Part shown: positions 51,424-60,000 of the stretch, one piece after another
How positions within the stretch are numbered: the first letter of the stretch is position 1
Layout of the letters: every line of letters starts with the position of its first letter
Source of the DNA: Flavobacteriaceae bacterium UBA7446
GTDB lineage: Bacteria; Bacteroidota; Bacteroidia; Flavobacteriales; Flavobacteriaceae
DNA length: 60,629 bases
Direction of reading: 5' to 3'
Assembly: GCA_002478685.1 (NCBI GenBank)
Contig: DLPY01000057.1
Location: 1 to 60,629, forward strand
Translations under genes and position numbers: made by a program
The notes under the pieces: generated by a model
The model's input: only the letters and a program-made list of their open reading frames with translations
Database searches by the model: none
What the model was told of the DNA's origin: nothing

Positions 51424-51738
51424 ATGCGACTCACTATTCAAGCAATTAACTTTTCATTAAAATCAAATCTTAAAAAATTTATCGCTAAACGTATTGATAA
51501 ATACCAAAACTATTACGACAAGATTTCGTCAACAGACCTATATATGAAACTTGAAAAATCTGCACGTTCGCGTGGTAAGCAAGTTGAGATAAAAGTCAAA
51601 ATACCTGGAGATATTTTAATGATTAAGAAGGAACGTAACACTTTCGAAGAGGCTATTGATGCTGCATCTAAAGCTGTTGAGCGTTTGCTCATTCGCTATA
51701 AAGAAAAGCAATTGCGTTCATATCAAAATGGGGTTTAA
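51424..51738 (+). CDS. hpf: Ribosome hibernation promoting factor (HPF/RaiA family)
   Basis: 104 residues, the short form without the dimerising C-terminal domain. Single beta-alpha-beta-beta-beta-alpha fold: MRLTIQAINFSLKSNLKKFIAKRIDKYQNYYD, the middle strands with VEIKVKIPGDILMIKKERN, and the C-terminal helix FEEAIDAASKAVERLLIRYKEK. It binds the decoding centre in stationary phase. Lies between the recombinase gene and the tRNA cluster. Confidence 0.93.
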   Translation: MRLTIQAINFSLKSNLKKFIAKRIDKYQNYYDKISSTDLYMKLEKSARSRGKQVEIKVKIPGDILMIKKERNTFEEAIDAASKAVERLLIRYKEKQLRSYQNGV

Positions 51739-51743
51739 TTTTT

Positions 51744-51774
51744 TTGAAGCCAAATAAATTAATTGTTACATTTG
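51744..51774 (+). promoter_or_regulatory. tRNA cluster promoter
   Basis: TTG (51744-51746), 20 bases, TACATTTG (51767-51774), a full consensus, 26 bases before tRNA-Thr. Confidence 0.75.
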
Positions 51775-51800
51775 CATCCGCTTCCAATAAGGGAGTATAA

Positions 51801-51874
51801 GCCGATGTAGCTCAGCTGGCTAGAGCAGCTGATTTGTAATCAGCAGGTCGTGGGTTCGAGTCCCTCCATCGGCT
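51801..51874 (+). tRNA. tRNA-Thr (anticodon TGT)
   Basis: Acceptor GCCGATG (51801-51807) pairs CATCGGC (51867-51873), discriminator T. Anticodon loop TTTGTAA gives TGT; T-arm GTTCGAGTC. First of a four-tRNA cluster before tuf. Confidence 0.96.
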
Positions 51875-51919
51875 CTTGTATTTTTCATCCTTTTGTGGTG
51901 AACAACGATCTTTGTAATA

Positions 51920-52002
51920 GGGGAGATACTCAAGCGGCCAACGAGGACAGACTGTAAATCTGTTGTTTTTTAACTTCGCAGGTTCGAATCCTGCTCTCCC
52001 CA
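51920..52002 (+). tRNA. tRNA-Tyr (anticodon GTA)
   Basis: Class II tRNA with a long variable arm (83 bases). Acceptor GGGGAGA (51920-51926) pairs TCTCCCC (51995-52001), discriminator A. Anticodon loop CTGTAAA gives GTA; T-arm GTTCGAATC. Confidence 0.95.
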
Positions 52003-52018
52003 CACTGAAAATATAAAC

Positions 52019-52091
52019 GCGGGAGTAGCTCAGTTGGTAGAGCGTCAGCCTTCCAAGCTGAATGTCGCCGGTTCGAACCCGGTCTCCCGCT
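52019..52091 (+). tRNA. tRNA-Gly (anticodon TCC)
   Basis: Acceptor GCGGGAG (52019-52025) pairs CTCCCGC (52084-52090), discriminator T. Anticodon loop CTTCCAA gives TCC; T-arm GTTCGAACC. Its last 16 bases plus one are repeated 118 bases downstream. Confidence 0.96.
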
Positions 52092-52210
52092 CAAAGCGGA
52101 AAGTTGTTACACCGAAAGGTGTGATTTTTCTAAGGATTAAATTTTTGATCTCAAGTATGGGTTGAGAAGTTTATGCCGAGCGAGGTCGAGGTAAACCCGG
52201 TCTCCCGCTC
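52076..52210 (+). repeat. 17-bp direct repeat of the tRNA-Gly 3' end flanking a 101-bp spacer
   Basis: AACCCGGTCTCCCGCTC occurs at 52076-52092 (end of tRNA-Gly) and again at 52194-52210. The spacer holds a hairpin ACACC-GAAA-GGTGT followed by a T-run (about 52110-52130) and a CTCAA/TTGAG hairpin. The layout resembles attL/attR left by a lost element or a partial tandem duplication. No gene fits in the spacer. Confidence 0.8.
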
Positions 52211-52225
52211 TTATTTTTCACTAAC

Positions 52226-52297
52226 GCCGATGTAGCTCAGGGGTAGAGCGTTTCCTTGGTAAGGAAGAGGTCGGCAGTTCAAATCTGCTCATTGGCT
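52226..52297 (+). tRNA. tRNA-Thr (anticodon GGT)
   Basis: Acceptor GCCGATG (52226-52232) pairs CATTGGC (52290-52296, one G-U), discriminator T. Anticodon loop TTGGTAA gives GGT; T-arm GTTCAAATC. Second threonine isoacceptor of the cluster. Confidence 0.94.
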
Positions 52298-52307
52298 CAA
52301 GTCTCTT

Positions 52308-52490
52308 TTATTTGCACCAACATTTCTGTTGCATTTTTTGCATTAGCGTAAACACAAATAGCCCCTTTGCTATAAAGTATATGCCGATAGCTGTAAAAAG
52401 ATAATCATCGTTATAAATTACTAAAATACCTCCAGCAATCATGGCTATTGCCGCAACGATACTCAACAGGTTTAATGATTTGGATTTCAT
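52308..52490 (-). CDS. Small two-helix membrane protein, hypothetical
   Basis: 60 residues on the strand opposite to the tRNA/tuf genes: two hydrophobic helices (LLSIVAAIAMIAGGILVIY and FTAIGIYFIAKGLFVFTLM) and a short tail with two cysteines (CWC). ATG start. The composition looks like a real membrane protein, but no family is recognised and no promoter was found, so the call is tentative. It lies in the gap between tRNA-Thr and tuf. Confidence 0.5.
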   Translation of the reverse strand: MKSKSLNLLSIVAAIAMIAGGILVIYNDDYLFTAIGIYFIAKGLFVFTLMQKMQQKCWCK

Positions 52491-52548
52491 ATATTCAGAT
52501 TTTAGGAATAACTAAGATATGAAAATTCTTTGTATTTTTTTTGTTTAA

Positions 52549-52582
52549 TTGTGCTTTTAAAACAGGAAAAGATTATATTTGC
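52549..52582 (+). promoter_or_regulatory. tuf promoter
   Basis: TTG (52549-52551), 22 bases, TATATTTGC (52574-52582), giving a leader of about 25-30 bases before the tuf ATG. Confidence 0.7.
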
Positions 52583-52613
52583 GCTCATTTTAAAAGAATA
52601 AACGCACATTATT

Positions 52614-53801
52614 ATGGCTAAAGAAACTTTTGATCGGTCCAAGCCACACCTTAATATCGGTACAATTGGACACGTTGATCACGGGAAAACAACGTTAACA
52701 GCTGCAATCACAAAAGTTTTGGCAGATGCAGGTTTGTCTGAAGCAAAAAGCTTTGACCAAATTGATAATGCTCCTGAAGAAAAAGAAAGGGGTATTACTA
52801 TCAACACATCACACGTTGAATACCAAACCGCAAACCGTCACTATGCACACGTAGATTGTCCAGGTCACGCCGACTATGTTAAGAACATGGTAACGGGTGC
52901 TGCGCAAATGGACGGTGCTATCTTAGTAGTTGCTGCTACAGATGGTCCTATGCCACAAACTCGCGAGCATATCCTTCTTGGACGTCAGGTTGGTGTACCT
53001 CGCATTGTTGCGTTCCTTAACAAAGCTGACATGGTAGATGATGAAGAGCTACTTGAGCTTGTTGAAATGGAAGTACGTGAGTTGCTGAGCTTCTACGACT
53101 ATGATGGCGACAATGGACCTGTTGTACTTGGTTCTGCACTTGGTGCTTTGAACGGAGAGCAAAAGTGGGTTGACTCTGTAATGAAATTAATGGAAGAAGT
53201 TGATGCTTGGATTGAGCTTCCAAAGCGTGATGTTGACAAAGACTTCTTAATGCCAATTGAAGATGTATTTTCAATTACTGGTCGTGGTACTGTTGCAACG
53301 GGTCGTATAGAAACTGGTGTTGCTAATACGGGTGACGCTGTCGACATTATTGGTATGGGTGCAGAAAAATTGGACTCAACCATTACGGGAGTTGAAATGT
53401 TCCGCAAAATACTAGACCGTGGAGAAGCTGGAGATAATGTAGGTATCTTACTTCGTGGTATTGAAAAAACAGACATCAAACGAGGAATGGTAATTTGTAA
53501 GCCAGGATCTGTAACACCACACGCTAAGTTTAAAGCTGAGGTGTATATCTTGAAAAAAGAAGAGGGTGGTCGTCACACGCCATTCCACAACAATTACCGT
53601 CCACAGTTTTATGTACGTACAACAGACGTAACAGGAAATATTGCGTTACCTTCTGGAGTAGAAATGGTAATGCCTGGAGATAACTTGACAATTGAGGTTG
53701 ATTTAATTCAGCCAATTGCACTTAATGTAGGACTTCGTTTCGCAATCCGTGAAGGTGGTCGTACTGTTGGTGCGGGTCAGGTAACAGAGATTTTAGACTA
53801 A
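52614..53801 (+). CDS. tuf: Elongation factor Tu
   Basis: 395 residues. GTPase delivering aminoacyl-tRNA. G-motifs: GHVDHGKTT, DCPGHADYVKNM, LNKADMVDD, and the switch I RGITINTSHVEY. Domains 2 and 3 are complete (GRGTVATGRIETGV; GGRHTPFHNNYRPQFYVRTTDVTG; REGGRTVGAGQVTEIL). Own promoter and terminator, so it is transcribed mainly as a single gene. Confidence 0.99.
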   Translation: MAKETFDRSKPHLNIGTIGHVDHGKTTLTAAITKVLADAGLSEAKSFDQIDNAPEEKERGITINTSHVEYQTANRHYAHVDCPGHADYVKNMVTGAAQMDGAILVVAATDGPMPQTREHILLGRQVGVPRIVAFLNKADMVDDEELLELVEMEVRELLSFYDYDGDNGPVVLGSALGALNGEQKWVDSVMKLMEEVDAWIELPKRDVDKDFLMPIEDVFSITGRGTVATGRIETGVANTGDAVDIIGMGAEKLDSTITGVEMFRKILDRGEAGDNVGILLRGIEKTDIKRGMVICKPGSVTPHAKFKAEVYILKKEEGGRHTPFHNNYRPQFYVRTTDVTGNIALPSGVEMVMPGDNLTIEVDLIQPIALNVGLRFAIREGGRTVGAGQVTEILD

Positions 53802-53823
53802 TACTATCAACGTTTTGTGTAAT

Positions 53824-53852
53824 AAAGGTGCTGCTTACAGGCAGCACCTTTT
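53824..53852 (+). terminator. Intrinsic terminator after tuf
   Basis: AAAGGTGCTGC (53824-53834) pairs GCAGCACCTTT (53841-53851), a perfect 11-bp stem with a 6-base loop, followed by a short T-run. It separates tuf from tRNA-Trp/secE. Confidence 0.88.
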
Positions 53853-53903
53853 GACGCACTAGACGGGTGTACCAACCCAAACAGGAGCAGTGCACCAACA
53901 GAG

Positions 53904-53976
53904 ACGGGTTTAGCTCAGTTGGTAGAGCACTGGTCTCCAAAACCAGGTGTCGGGAGTTCGAGTCTCTCAACCCGTG
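53904..53976 (+). tRNA. tRNA-Trp (anticodon CCA)
   Basis: Acceptor ACGGGTT (53904-53910) pairs AACCCGT (53969-53975), discriminator G. Anticodon loop CTCCAAA gives CCA; T-arm GTTCGAGTC. Located directly before secE, as in most bacteria of this group. Confidence 0.96.
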
Positions 53977-53989
53977 CAAGGAGAAACAA

Positions 53990-54184
53990 ATGACAGCGAT
54001 TATTTCATATATCAAAGACGCTTTTAAGGAATTAAAAAACCACGTTACTTGGACGCCGCAGTCCGAGTTGTTACGCCATACAACTGTAGTGGTCGTTTTT
54101 TCTATTATATTTTCGCTTTCCATTTGGGGGGCTGACTCCGTACTGTCGCGTGTCGTAAAGCTTTACTTCCAATTAATTAGTTAA
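53990..54184 (+). CDS. secE: Protein translocase subunit SecE
   Basis: 64 residues from the ATG at 53990, 13 bases after tRNA-Trp. Short single-helix SecE: an amphipathic start (ISYIKDAFKELKNHVTWTPQSEL) and one membrane helix (TVVVVFSIIFSLSIWGADSVL). Part of SecYEG. A SD-like AAGGAG (53978-53983) lies 6 bases before the ATG, uncommon for this lineage. The stop overlaps the nusG start. Confidence 0.95.
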   Translation: MTAIISYIKDAFKELKNHVTWTPQSELLRHTTVVVVFSIIFSLSIWGADSVLSRVVKLYFQLIS

Positions 54185-54741
54185 TGATGTCAACAGATAC
54201 GGAAGTTAAAAAGTGGTATGTTGTTCGCGCTGTAAGCGGTCAGGAGAACAAAATCAAGTCATATATTGAGACTGATATTGCGCGCCTTGGTCTTTCCGAT
54301 TACGTAGATCAAGTCCTTGTACCTACCGAAAAAGTAGTTCAAATCCGCAATGGAAAAAAAGTCAATAAAGAGCGCAACTATTTTCCTGGATACATCATGA
54401 TAAAGGCGAATCTCTCTGGAGAAGTGCCACATATTATTCGTTCTATTACCAATGTAATTGGCTTTCTAGGTGAAACCAAAGGTGGCGACCCTGTGCCGCT
54501 ACGCACGTCTGAAGTTAACCGCATGCTTGGTAAAGTAGATGAACTATCGGTTCAATCTGAAAACGTAGCTATTCCGTTTAAAATTGGTGAAACTATCAAA
54601 GTTATCGATGGTCCTTTCAACGGCTTTAACGGAAATATTGAAAAAGTAAATGAAGAAAAACGCAAGTTGGAGGTGATGGTGAAGATTTTCGGAAGGAAAA
54701 CGCCACTTGAACTTTCATACATGCAAGTAGAAAAAGTTTGA
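54184..54741 (+). CDS. nusG: Transcription termination/antitermination protein NusG
   Basis: 185 residues from the ATG at 54184 (a second ATG follows directly at 54187). NGN domain: KKWYVVRAVSGQENKIKSYIE, KVNKERNYFPGYIMIKANLSG, ITNVIGFLGETKGGDPVPLR; C-terminal KOW domain: GETIKVIDGPFNGFNGNIEKVNEEKRKLEVMVKIFGRKTPLELSYMQVEKV (parts). It binds RNA polymerase and links it to Rho or the ribosome. Confidence 0.98.
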   Translation: MMSTDTEVKKWYVVRAVSGQENKIKSYIETDIARLGLSDYVDQVLVPTEKVVQIRNGKKVNKERNYFPGYIMIKANLSGEVPHIIRSITNVIGFLGETKGGDPVPLRTSEVNRMLGKVDELSVQSENVAIPFKIGETIKVIDGPFNGFNGNIEKVNEEKRKLEVMVKIFGRKTPLELSYMQVEKV

Positions 54742-54759
54742 GTGTTACGCACACTGATG

Positions 54760-54784
54760 ACTGTATAGCTTCCACTAATACAGT
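54760..54784 (+). promoter_or_regulatory. Hairpin in the nusG-rplK gap, possible L1 operator
   Basis: ACTGTAT (54760-54766) pairs ATACAGT (54778-54784), extendable by TGA/TCA across a bulge. It lies in the 70-base leader of rplK, where uL1 autoregulates the operon in other bacteria. The sequence was not compared with the 23S uL1 site, so the role is a guess. Confidence 0.35.
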
Positions 54785-54811
54785 TGTCACTAATGTAGAG
54801 TTAAATTAATA

Positions 54812-55249
54812 ATGGCTAAAGAAGTAAGTAAAGTAGTAAAACTACAAGTTAGGGGAGGCGCCGCGAATCCATCGCCGCCGGTTGGACCCGCTCTGGGGGC
54901 CGCAGGGGTAAATATCATGGAGTTCTGTAAGCAGTTCAATGCAAGAACTCAAGATAAAGCTGGAAAAGTATTACCAGTAGTTATTTCTGTGTATGCAGAT
55001 AAGTCGTTTGACTTTGTTGTAAAAACGCCACCCGCAGCCGTTCAATTGATGGAAGCCGCTAAGGTTAAAAAAGGATCAGGCGAACCCAACCGCAGCAAGG
55101 TAGGAAGTGTTACTTGGGAACAAGTGCGCACCATTGCAGAAGATAAAATGCAGGATTTGAATGCATTTACGGTAGAATCTGCCATGAAAATGGTAGCCGG
55201 AACTGCCCGTTCAATGGGGTTTACTGTTAAAGGAGAATCCCCTTTTTAA
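54812..55249 (+). CDS. rplK: 50S ribosomal protein uL11
   Basis: 145 residues. Base of the GTPase stalk. Conserved LQVRGGAANPSPPVGPALGAAGVNIMEFCKQFN, then VISVYADKSFDFVVKTPPAA and KVGSVTWEQVRTIAEDKM, ending GTARSMGF. Here 'A' replaces the usual Q/G in the GGAANP segment only slightly. Followed by rplA after 10 bases. Confidence 0.98.
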   Translation: MAKEVSKVVKLQVRGGAANPSPPVGPALGAAGVNIMEFCKQFNARTQDKAGKVLPVVISVYADKSFDFVVKTPPAAVQLMEAAKVKKGSGEPNRSKVGSVTWEQVRTIAEDKMQDLNAFTVESAMKMVAGTARSMGFTVKGESPF

Positions 55250-55259
55250 TTGAAGTGAT

Positions 55260-55949
55260 ATGGGAAAAGTTACTAAAAAGCGTAAAGAGGCGCTCAGTAA
55301 AATAGACCGGACAAAACTGTACTCGGTACAGGATGCTTCCGCACTGGTTAAAGAAATCGCTAGCTCAAAATTCGATGAGTCCATTGACCTTGCCGTTCGA
55401 TTAGGAGTTGACCCACGTAAAGCAAACCAAATGGTTCGTGGCGTGGTAACCCTTCCGCACGGTACGGGAAAAGACATTCGAGTTTTGGCCTTAGTTACAC
55501 CTGATAAAGAAGCCGAGGCGCAAGAAGCTGGTGCTGATTTTGTGGGATTAGATGAGTATTTGCAGAAAATTAAAGACGGATGGACAGACGTTGACGTTAT
55601 CATTACTATGCCAAGTGTGATGGGTAAGTTAGGTCCATTAGGTCGTGTTTTAGGACCTAGAGGATTGATGCCAAACCCAAAAACGGGTACGGTTACGATG
55701 GACGTAGCAAAGGCCGTTCGTGAGGTAAAGGCAGGAAAAATTGATTTTAAAGTGGATAAAACAGGAATTGTGCATGCGCCTATTGGTAAAGCATCATTTG
55801 ATGCTGACAAAATTTCGGGCAACGCCAACGAACTGATACAAGCACTTATCAAGCTTAAGCCATCGTCGGCAAAAGGGGTTTACATTAAAAGTATCGCCAT
55901 GTCCAGTACGATGAGCCCAAGCATCCTTATTGATACTAAGGTAGGTTAA
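55260..55949 (+). CDS. rplA: 50S ribosomal protein uL1
   Basis: 229 residues. L1 stalk protein and, in other bacteria, translational repressor of its own operon. Motifs: KFDESIDLAVRLGVDPRKANQMVRGVVTLPHGTGK, MPSVMGKLGPLGRVLGPRGLMPNPKTGTVT, KVDKTGIVHAPIGKASF, and KGVYIKSIAMSSTMSPSI. Confidence 0.98.
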   Translation: MGKVTKKRKEALSKIDRTKLYSVQDASALVKEIASSKFDESIDLAVRLGVDPRKANQMVRGVVTLPHGTGKDIRVLALVTPDKEAEAQEAGADFVGLDEYLQKIKDGWTDVDVIITMPSVMGKLGPLGRVLGPRGLMPNPKTGTVTMDVAKAVREVKAGKIDFKVDKTGIVHAPIGKASFDADKISGNANELIQALIKLKPSSAKGVYIKSIAMSSTMSPSILIDTKVG

Positions 55950-55964
55950 TAGCGTACAGAATAT

Positions 55965-56486
55965 ATGACACGAGAAGAAAAAGCAATTGTAATTGAGCAG
56001 CTAACTGCTACTCTTGCAGACAATGCAAATATCTATTTAACAGATGTTTCTGGCTTGAATGCAGAGGCGACCTCTAGATTAAGACGCGCCTGTTTTAAGG
56101 CAAATATTAAGCTAGAAGTGGTAAAAAATACATTGTTAGCCAAAGCCATGGAGGCTTCCGACAAAGACTTTGAAGATTTATCTACGGTTTTGGTTGGAAA
56201 CACAGCCATGATGCTATCAGAAACAGGTAATGCACCTGCTAAGCTGATTAAAGAATTCCGCAAAAAATCAGAAAAGCCTATTCTTAAGGGTGCTTTCATT
56301 GGGGAAGCAATTTATTTGGGTGATGATCAAGTGGAAGCTTTGGTGAACATCAAATCGAAGGACGAATTGATTGGCGAGATTATAGGCTTGCTACAATCGC
56401 CTGCGAAAAACGTGGTATCTGCCCTTAAATCGGGTGGCGGTACCCTTGCTGGAATAATCAAAACACTTTCTGAAAAGGAAGCATAA
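55965..56486 (+). CDS. rplJ: 50S ribosomal protein uL10
   Basis: 173 residues. Stalk protein that anchors bL12 dimers. MTREEKAIVIEQLTATLADN at the start, SGLNAEATSRLRRACFKANIKLEVVKNTLLAKAM in the body and a C-terminal helix (SPAKNVVSALKSGGGTLAGIIKTLSEKEA) for bL12. Only 15 bases separate it from rplA, so there is no room for the usual L10 leader in front of it. Confidence 0.97.
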   Translation: MTREEKAIVIEQLTATLADNANIYLTDVSGLNAEATSRLRRACFKANIKLEVVKNTLLAKAMEASDKDFEDLSTVLVGNTAMMLSETGNAPAKLIKEFRKKSEKPILKGAFIGEAIYLGDDQVEALVNIKSKDELIGEIIGLLQSPAKNVVSALKSGGGTLAGIIKTLSEKEA

Positions 56487-56519
56487 AACATAATACAAAC
56501 ACAATTAAATAGTTCAAAA

Positions 56520-56897
56520 ATGGCAGATTTAAAAGATTTTGCAGAACAATTGGTCAATTTGACCGTAAAAGAGGTCAATGAACTGGCCAATATCCTAAAA
56601 GAAGAGTACGGTATTGAGCCTGCAGCAGCAGCCGTTGCCGTAGCTGGACCTGCTGCCGGTGGTGGTGGTGAAGCAGCTGAGGAAAAATCAGAGTTTGACG
56701 TAATCCTTAAAGCCGCTGGTGGTTCTAAACTTGCTGTTGTTAAGCTTGTTAAAGAACTTACAGGTCTTGGTCTTAAGGAAGCAAAAGAGCTTGTTGACAA
56801 TGCGCCTAGCCCAATTAAGGAAGGTGTAGCAAAAGACGAAGCTGAAGGGCTAAAATCTTCTTTGGAAGAGGCTGGTGCTGAAGTAGAACTTAAGTAA
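56520..56897 (+). CDS. rplL: 50S ribosomal protein bL12
   Basis: 125 residues. N-terminal dimerisation helix (FAEQLVNLTVKEVNELANILKEEYGIEPA), an Ala/Gly-rich hinge (AAAVAVAGPAAGGGGEAAEEK), and the factor-binding C-terminal domain (EFDVILKAAGGSKLAVVKLVKELTGLGLKEAKELVDNAPSPIKEGVAKDEAE; parts). Recruits translational GTPases. Confidence 0.98.
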   Translation: MADLKDFAEQLVNLTVKEVNELANILKEEYGIEPAAAAVAVAGPAAGGGGEAAEEKSEFDVILKAAGGSKLAVVKLVKELTGLGLKEAKELVDNAPSPIKEGVAKDEAEGLKSSLEEAGAEVELK

Positions 56898-56912
56898 TTA
56901 AGTTACCGATAC

Positions 56913-56979
56913 AAACCGAAGGTTTAAGCCTTCCGTCTAGGGGCGGGTGGGCTTAAACCATTTGGTGTTTTATGCCCCT
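56913..56979 (+). promoter_or_regulatory. Structured leader between rplL and rpoB with competing hairpins
   Basis: Three pairings share segments: AAACC (56913-56917) with GGTTT (56921-56925); GGTTTAAGCC (56921-56930) with GGCTTAAACC (56950-56959), a perfect 10-bp stem; and AGGGGC (56939-56944) with GCCCCT (56974-56979), whose arms straddle the 3' arm of the second stem. They cannot all form as simple hairpins, suggesting a switch, attenuator or processing site before rpoB. Confidence 0.6.
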
Positions 56980-57008
56980 TCTACTAATTTTTTAATACGT
57001 AAACCCAT

Positions 57009-60000
57009 ATGTCCAACATAACGAGCGCAATCCGACACAATTTTGCTTCGGCCATAGGTACCCCTCCATATCCAGATTTCCTTGATATTCAGATCAAATC
57101 TTTCCAGGATTTCTTCCAACTTGAAACTAAGTCGGACGAGCGTGGAGATGAAGGCTTATATAACACCTTCATGGAAAATTTCCCTATTTCGGATACCCGA
57201 AATCAGTTTGTTTTAGAATTCTTAGACTACTTTGTAGACCCACCTCGTTATACCATTCAAGAATGTATAGAGCGTGGTTTGACATATAGCGTTCCGCTAA
57301 AGGCACGTCTTAAATTATATTGTACTGATCCTGAACACGAGGATTTTGAAACTATCGTTCAGGACGTGTATCTGGGAGTAATTCCTTACATGACTCCAAG
57401 TGGCACCTTTGTTATCAACGGTGCTGAGCGAATTGTTGTGTCACAATTACATCGATCTCCAGGTGTATTTTTTGGACAATCGTTTCATGCTAACGGTACT
57501 AAATTGTATTCTGCTCGTGTGATTCCATTCAAGGGTTCTTGGATTGAATTCGCCACAGACATCAATAGTGTAATGTATGCCTACATTGATCGAAAGAAAA
57601 AATTACCAGTTACTACACTTTTCCGTGCTATTGGCTATGAGCGTGATAAGGACATTTTAGAAATTTTTGACCTTGCAGAAGAATTTAAAGTTTCCAAAAC
57701 AGGCCTTAAAAAACTATTAGGGCGCAGATTGGCAGCACGTGTACTTAACACCTGGTTTGAGGATTTTGTTGACGAAGATACTGGTGAAGTGGTTTCTATT
57801 GAACGAAATGAAATTGTTCTTGATCGCGATACTGTTCTTGAAAAAGAGCACATTGAGCAGATATTAGAAGCAAACGCTGCTACTATTTTATTGCATAAAG
57901 AGGAATCGCAATCTGCTGACTATGCTATTATTCACAACACGCTTCAAAAAGACCCAACGAATTCTGAAAAAGAAGCAGTGGAGCATATTTACCGCCAGTT
58001 GCGTAACGCTGAGCCGCCAGATGAAGAAACTGCTCGTGGAATTATTGACAAATTGTTCTTCTCTGACCAACGCTACAATTTGGGTGAGGTAGGTCGCTAC
58101 CGAATGAATAAAAAGCTTGGTCTTGATATTGACATGGATAAGCAAGTGCTTACCAAAGATGATATCATTACCATTATCAAGTACTTGATTGAGTTGATTA
58201 ACTCAAAAGCTGAAATTGATGATATTGACCACCTTTCTAATCGTCGTGTTCGCACGGTAGGTGAGCAACTCTCATCTCAGTTTGGTGTAGGGCTTTCTAG
58301 AATGGCGCGTACTATTCGTGAACGAATGAATGTGCGTGATAATGAGGTGTTTACACCTATTGACTTAATCAATGCCAAAACGCTTTCGTCGGTCATTAAC
58401 TCATTCTTTGGAACTAATCAGCTTTCGCAGTTTATGGACCAAACTAACCCATTAGCAGAAATTACGCACAAGCGTCGTTTATCTGCATTAGGGCCTGGAG
58501 GACTTTCGCGTGAGCGTGCTGGTTTTGAGGTGCGTGACGTTCATTACACACACTATGGAAGGCTATGTCCAATCGAAACACCTGAGGGACCAAATATTGG
58601 TTTGATTTCTTCGCTTGGAGTTTTTGCTAAAGTGAATAATCTAGGATTTATTGAAACACCTTACTATAAAGTAGAAAATGGTGTTGTTGATATGTCCCAG
58701 TCGCAGTATTTATCTGCCGAGGAGGAGGAAGGTAAATTGTTTGCACAGGCAAATATTGATAAAAGCGAGTCGGGTGAAATTGCTGCTGATAAAATTATTG
58801 CGCGTTCAGAAGCAGATTATCCAGTAGTTGACAAAACAGAAGTTCACTACACAGACGTGGCGCCAAACCAAATTGCGTCTATTTCGGCTTCCTTAATTCC
58901 ATTTTTGGAGCATGATGATGCAAACCGTGCATTGATGGGCTCGAACATGATGCGCCAGGCGGTTCCGCTATTGCGTCCGCAAGCACCTATTGTAGGTACA
59001 GGTCTTGAGCGTCAAGTAGCTACTGATTCGCGTGTACTTATCAATGCTGAAGGGGATGGAAAGGTAATCTATGTTGATGCTGAAAAAATTACCATCAAAT
59101 ACGATATGTCTGATGACGAGAGATTGGTTTCTTTTGATTCAGATGAAAAGACTTATGGACTGATTAAATTCCGCAAAACCAATCAGGGTTCATGCATCAA
59201 CCTTAAACCCATTGTTTCAATCGGAGACCGTGTAGAAAAAGGTCAAGTGCTTTGTCAGGGATATGCTACCGAAAATGGTGAGCTTGCTCTTGGTAGAAAC
59301 ATGAAAGTGGCGTTTATGCCATGGAAAGGATACAACTTTGAGGATGCTATTGTTATATCTGAAAAGGTAGTTCGCGATGATATCTTTACTTCAATTCATA
59401 TTGATGAATATTCATTGGAAGTACGTGACACCAAATTAGGAAAAGAAGAATTAACCAATGATATTCCAAACGTTAGCGAAGAGGCTACTAAAGATCTGGA
59501 TGAAAATGGTATGATTCGTGTGGGTACCGAAGTAGGCGCTGGCGATATCTTAATTGGTAAAATCACACCAAAAGGTGAATCAGATCCTACTCCAGAAGAA
59601 AAACTTCTTCGTGCTATTTTTGGTGATAAAGCGGGAGATGTAAAAGATGCTTCGCTGAAAGCATCGCCATCACTTAACGGAGTTGTTATCGACAAAAAGC
59701 TCTTTACCCGAATTGTTAAGGATAAGCGTAAGCGTTCTCAAGATAAAGAGGCCATTATGGAACTCGAAGATAGCTACGAAGTAAAATTTGACAAGCTGCA
59801 ATCTGTATTGGTAGAGAAATTATTTTTTATCCTTAGTGGTAAAACCTGTCAAGGTGTAATGAACGACCTTGGCGAGGAAGTGATGCCTAAAGGGAAGAAA
59901 TTTACCTTAAAAATGCTTAATGCAGTTGACGATTATGCACACCTTGTCAACTCTGACTGGACAGTAGATAAGCGCATAAATGCCTTGGTTAATGATCTAA

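Noticed and set aside
55211..55852. 213-codon frame antisense to rplA
   Set aside because: Shadow of a highly conserved ribosomal protein gene.
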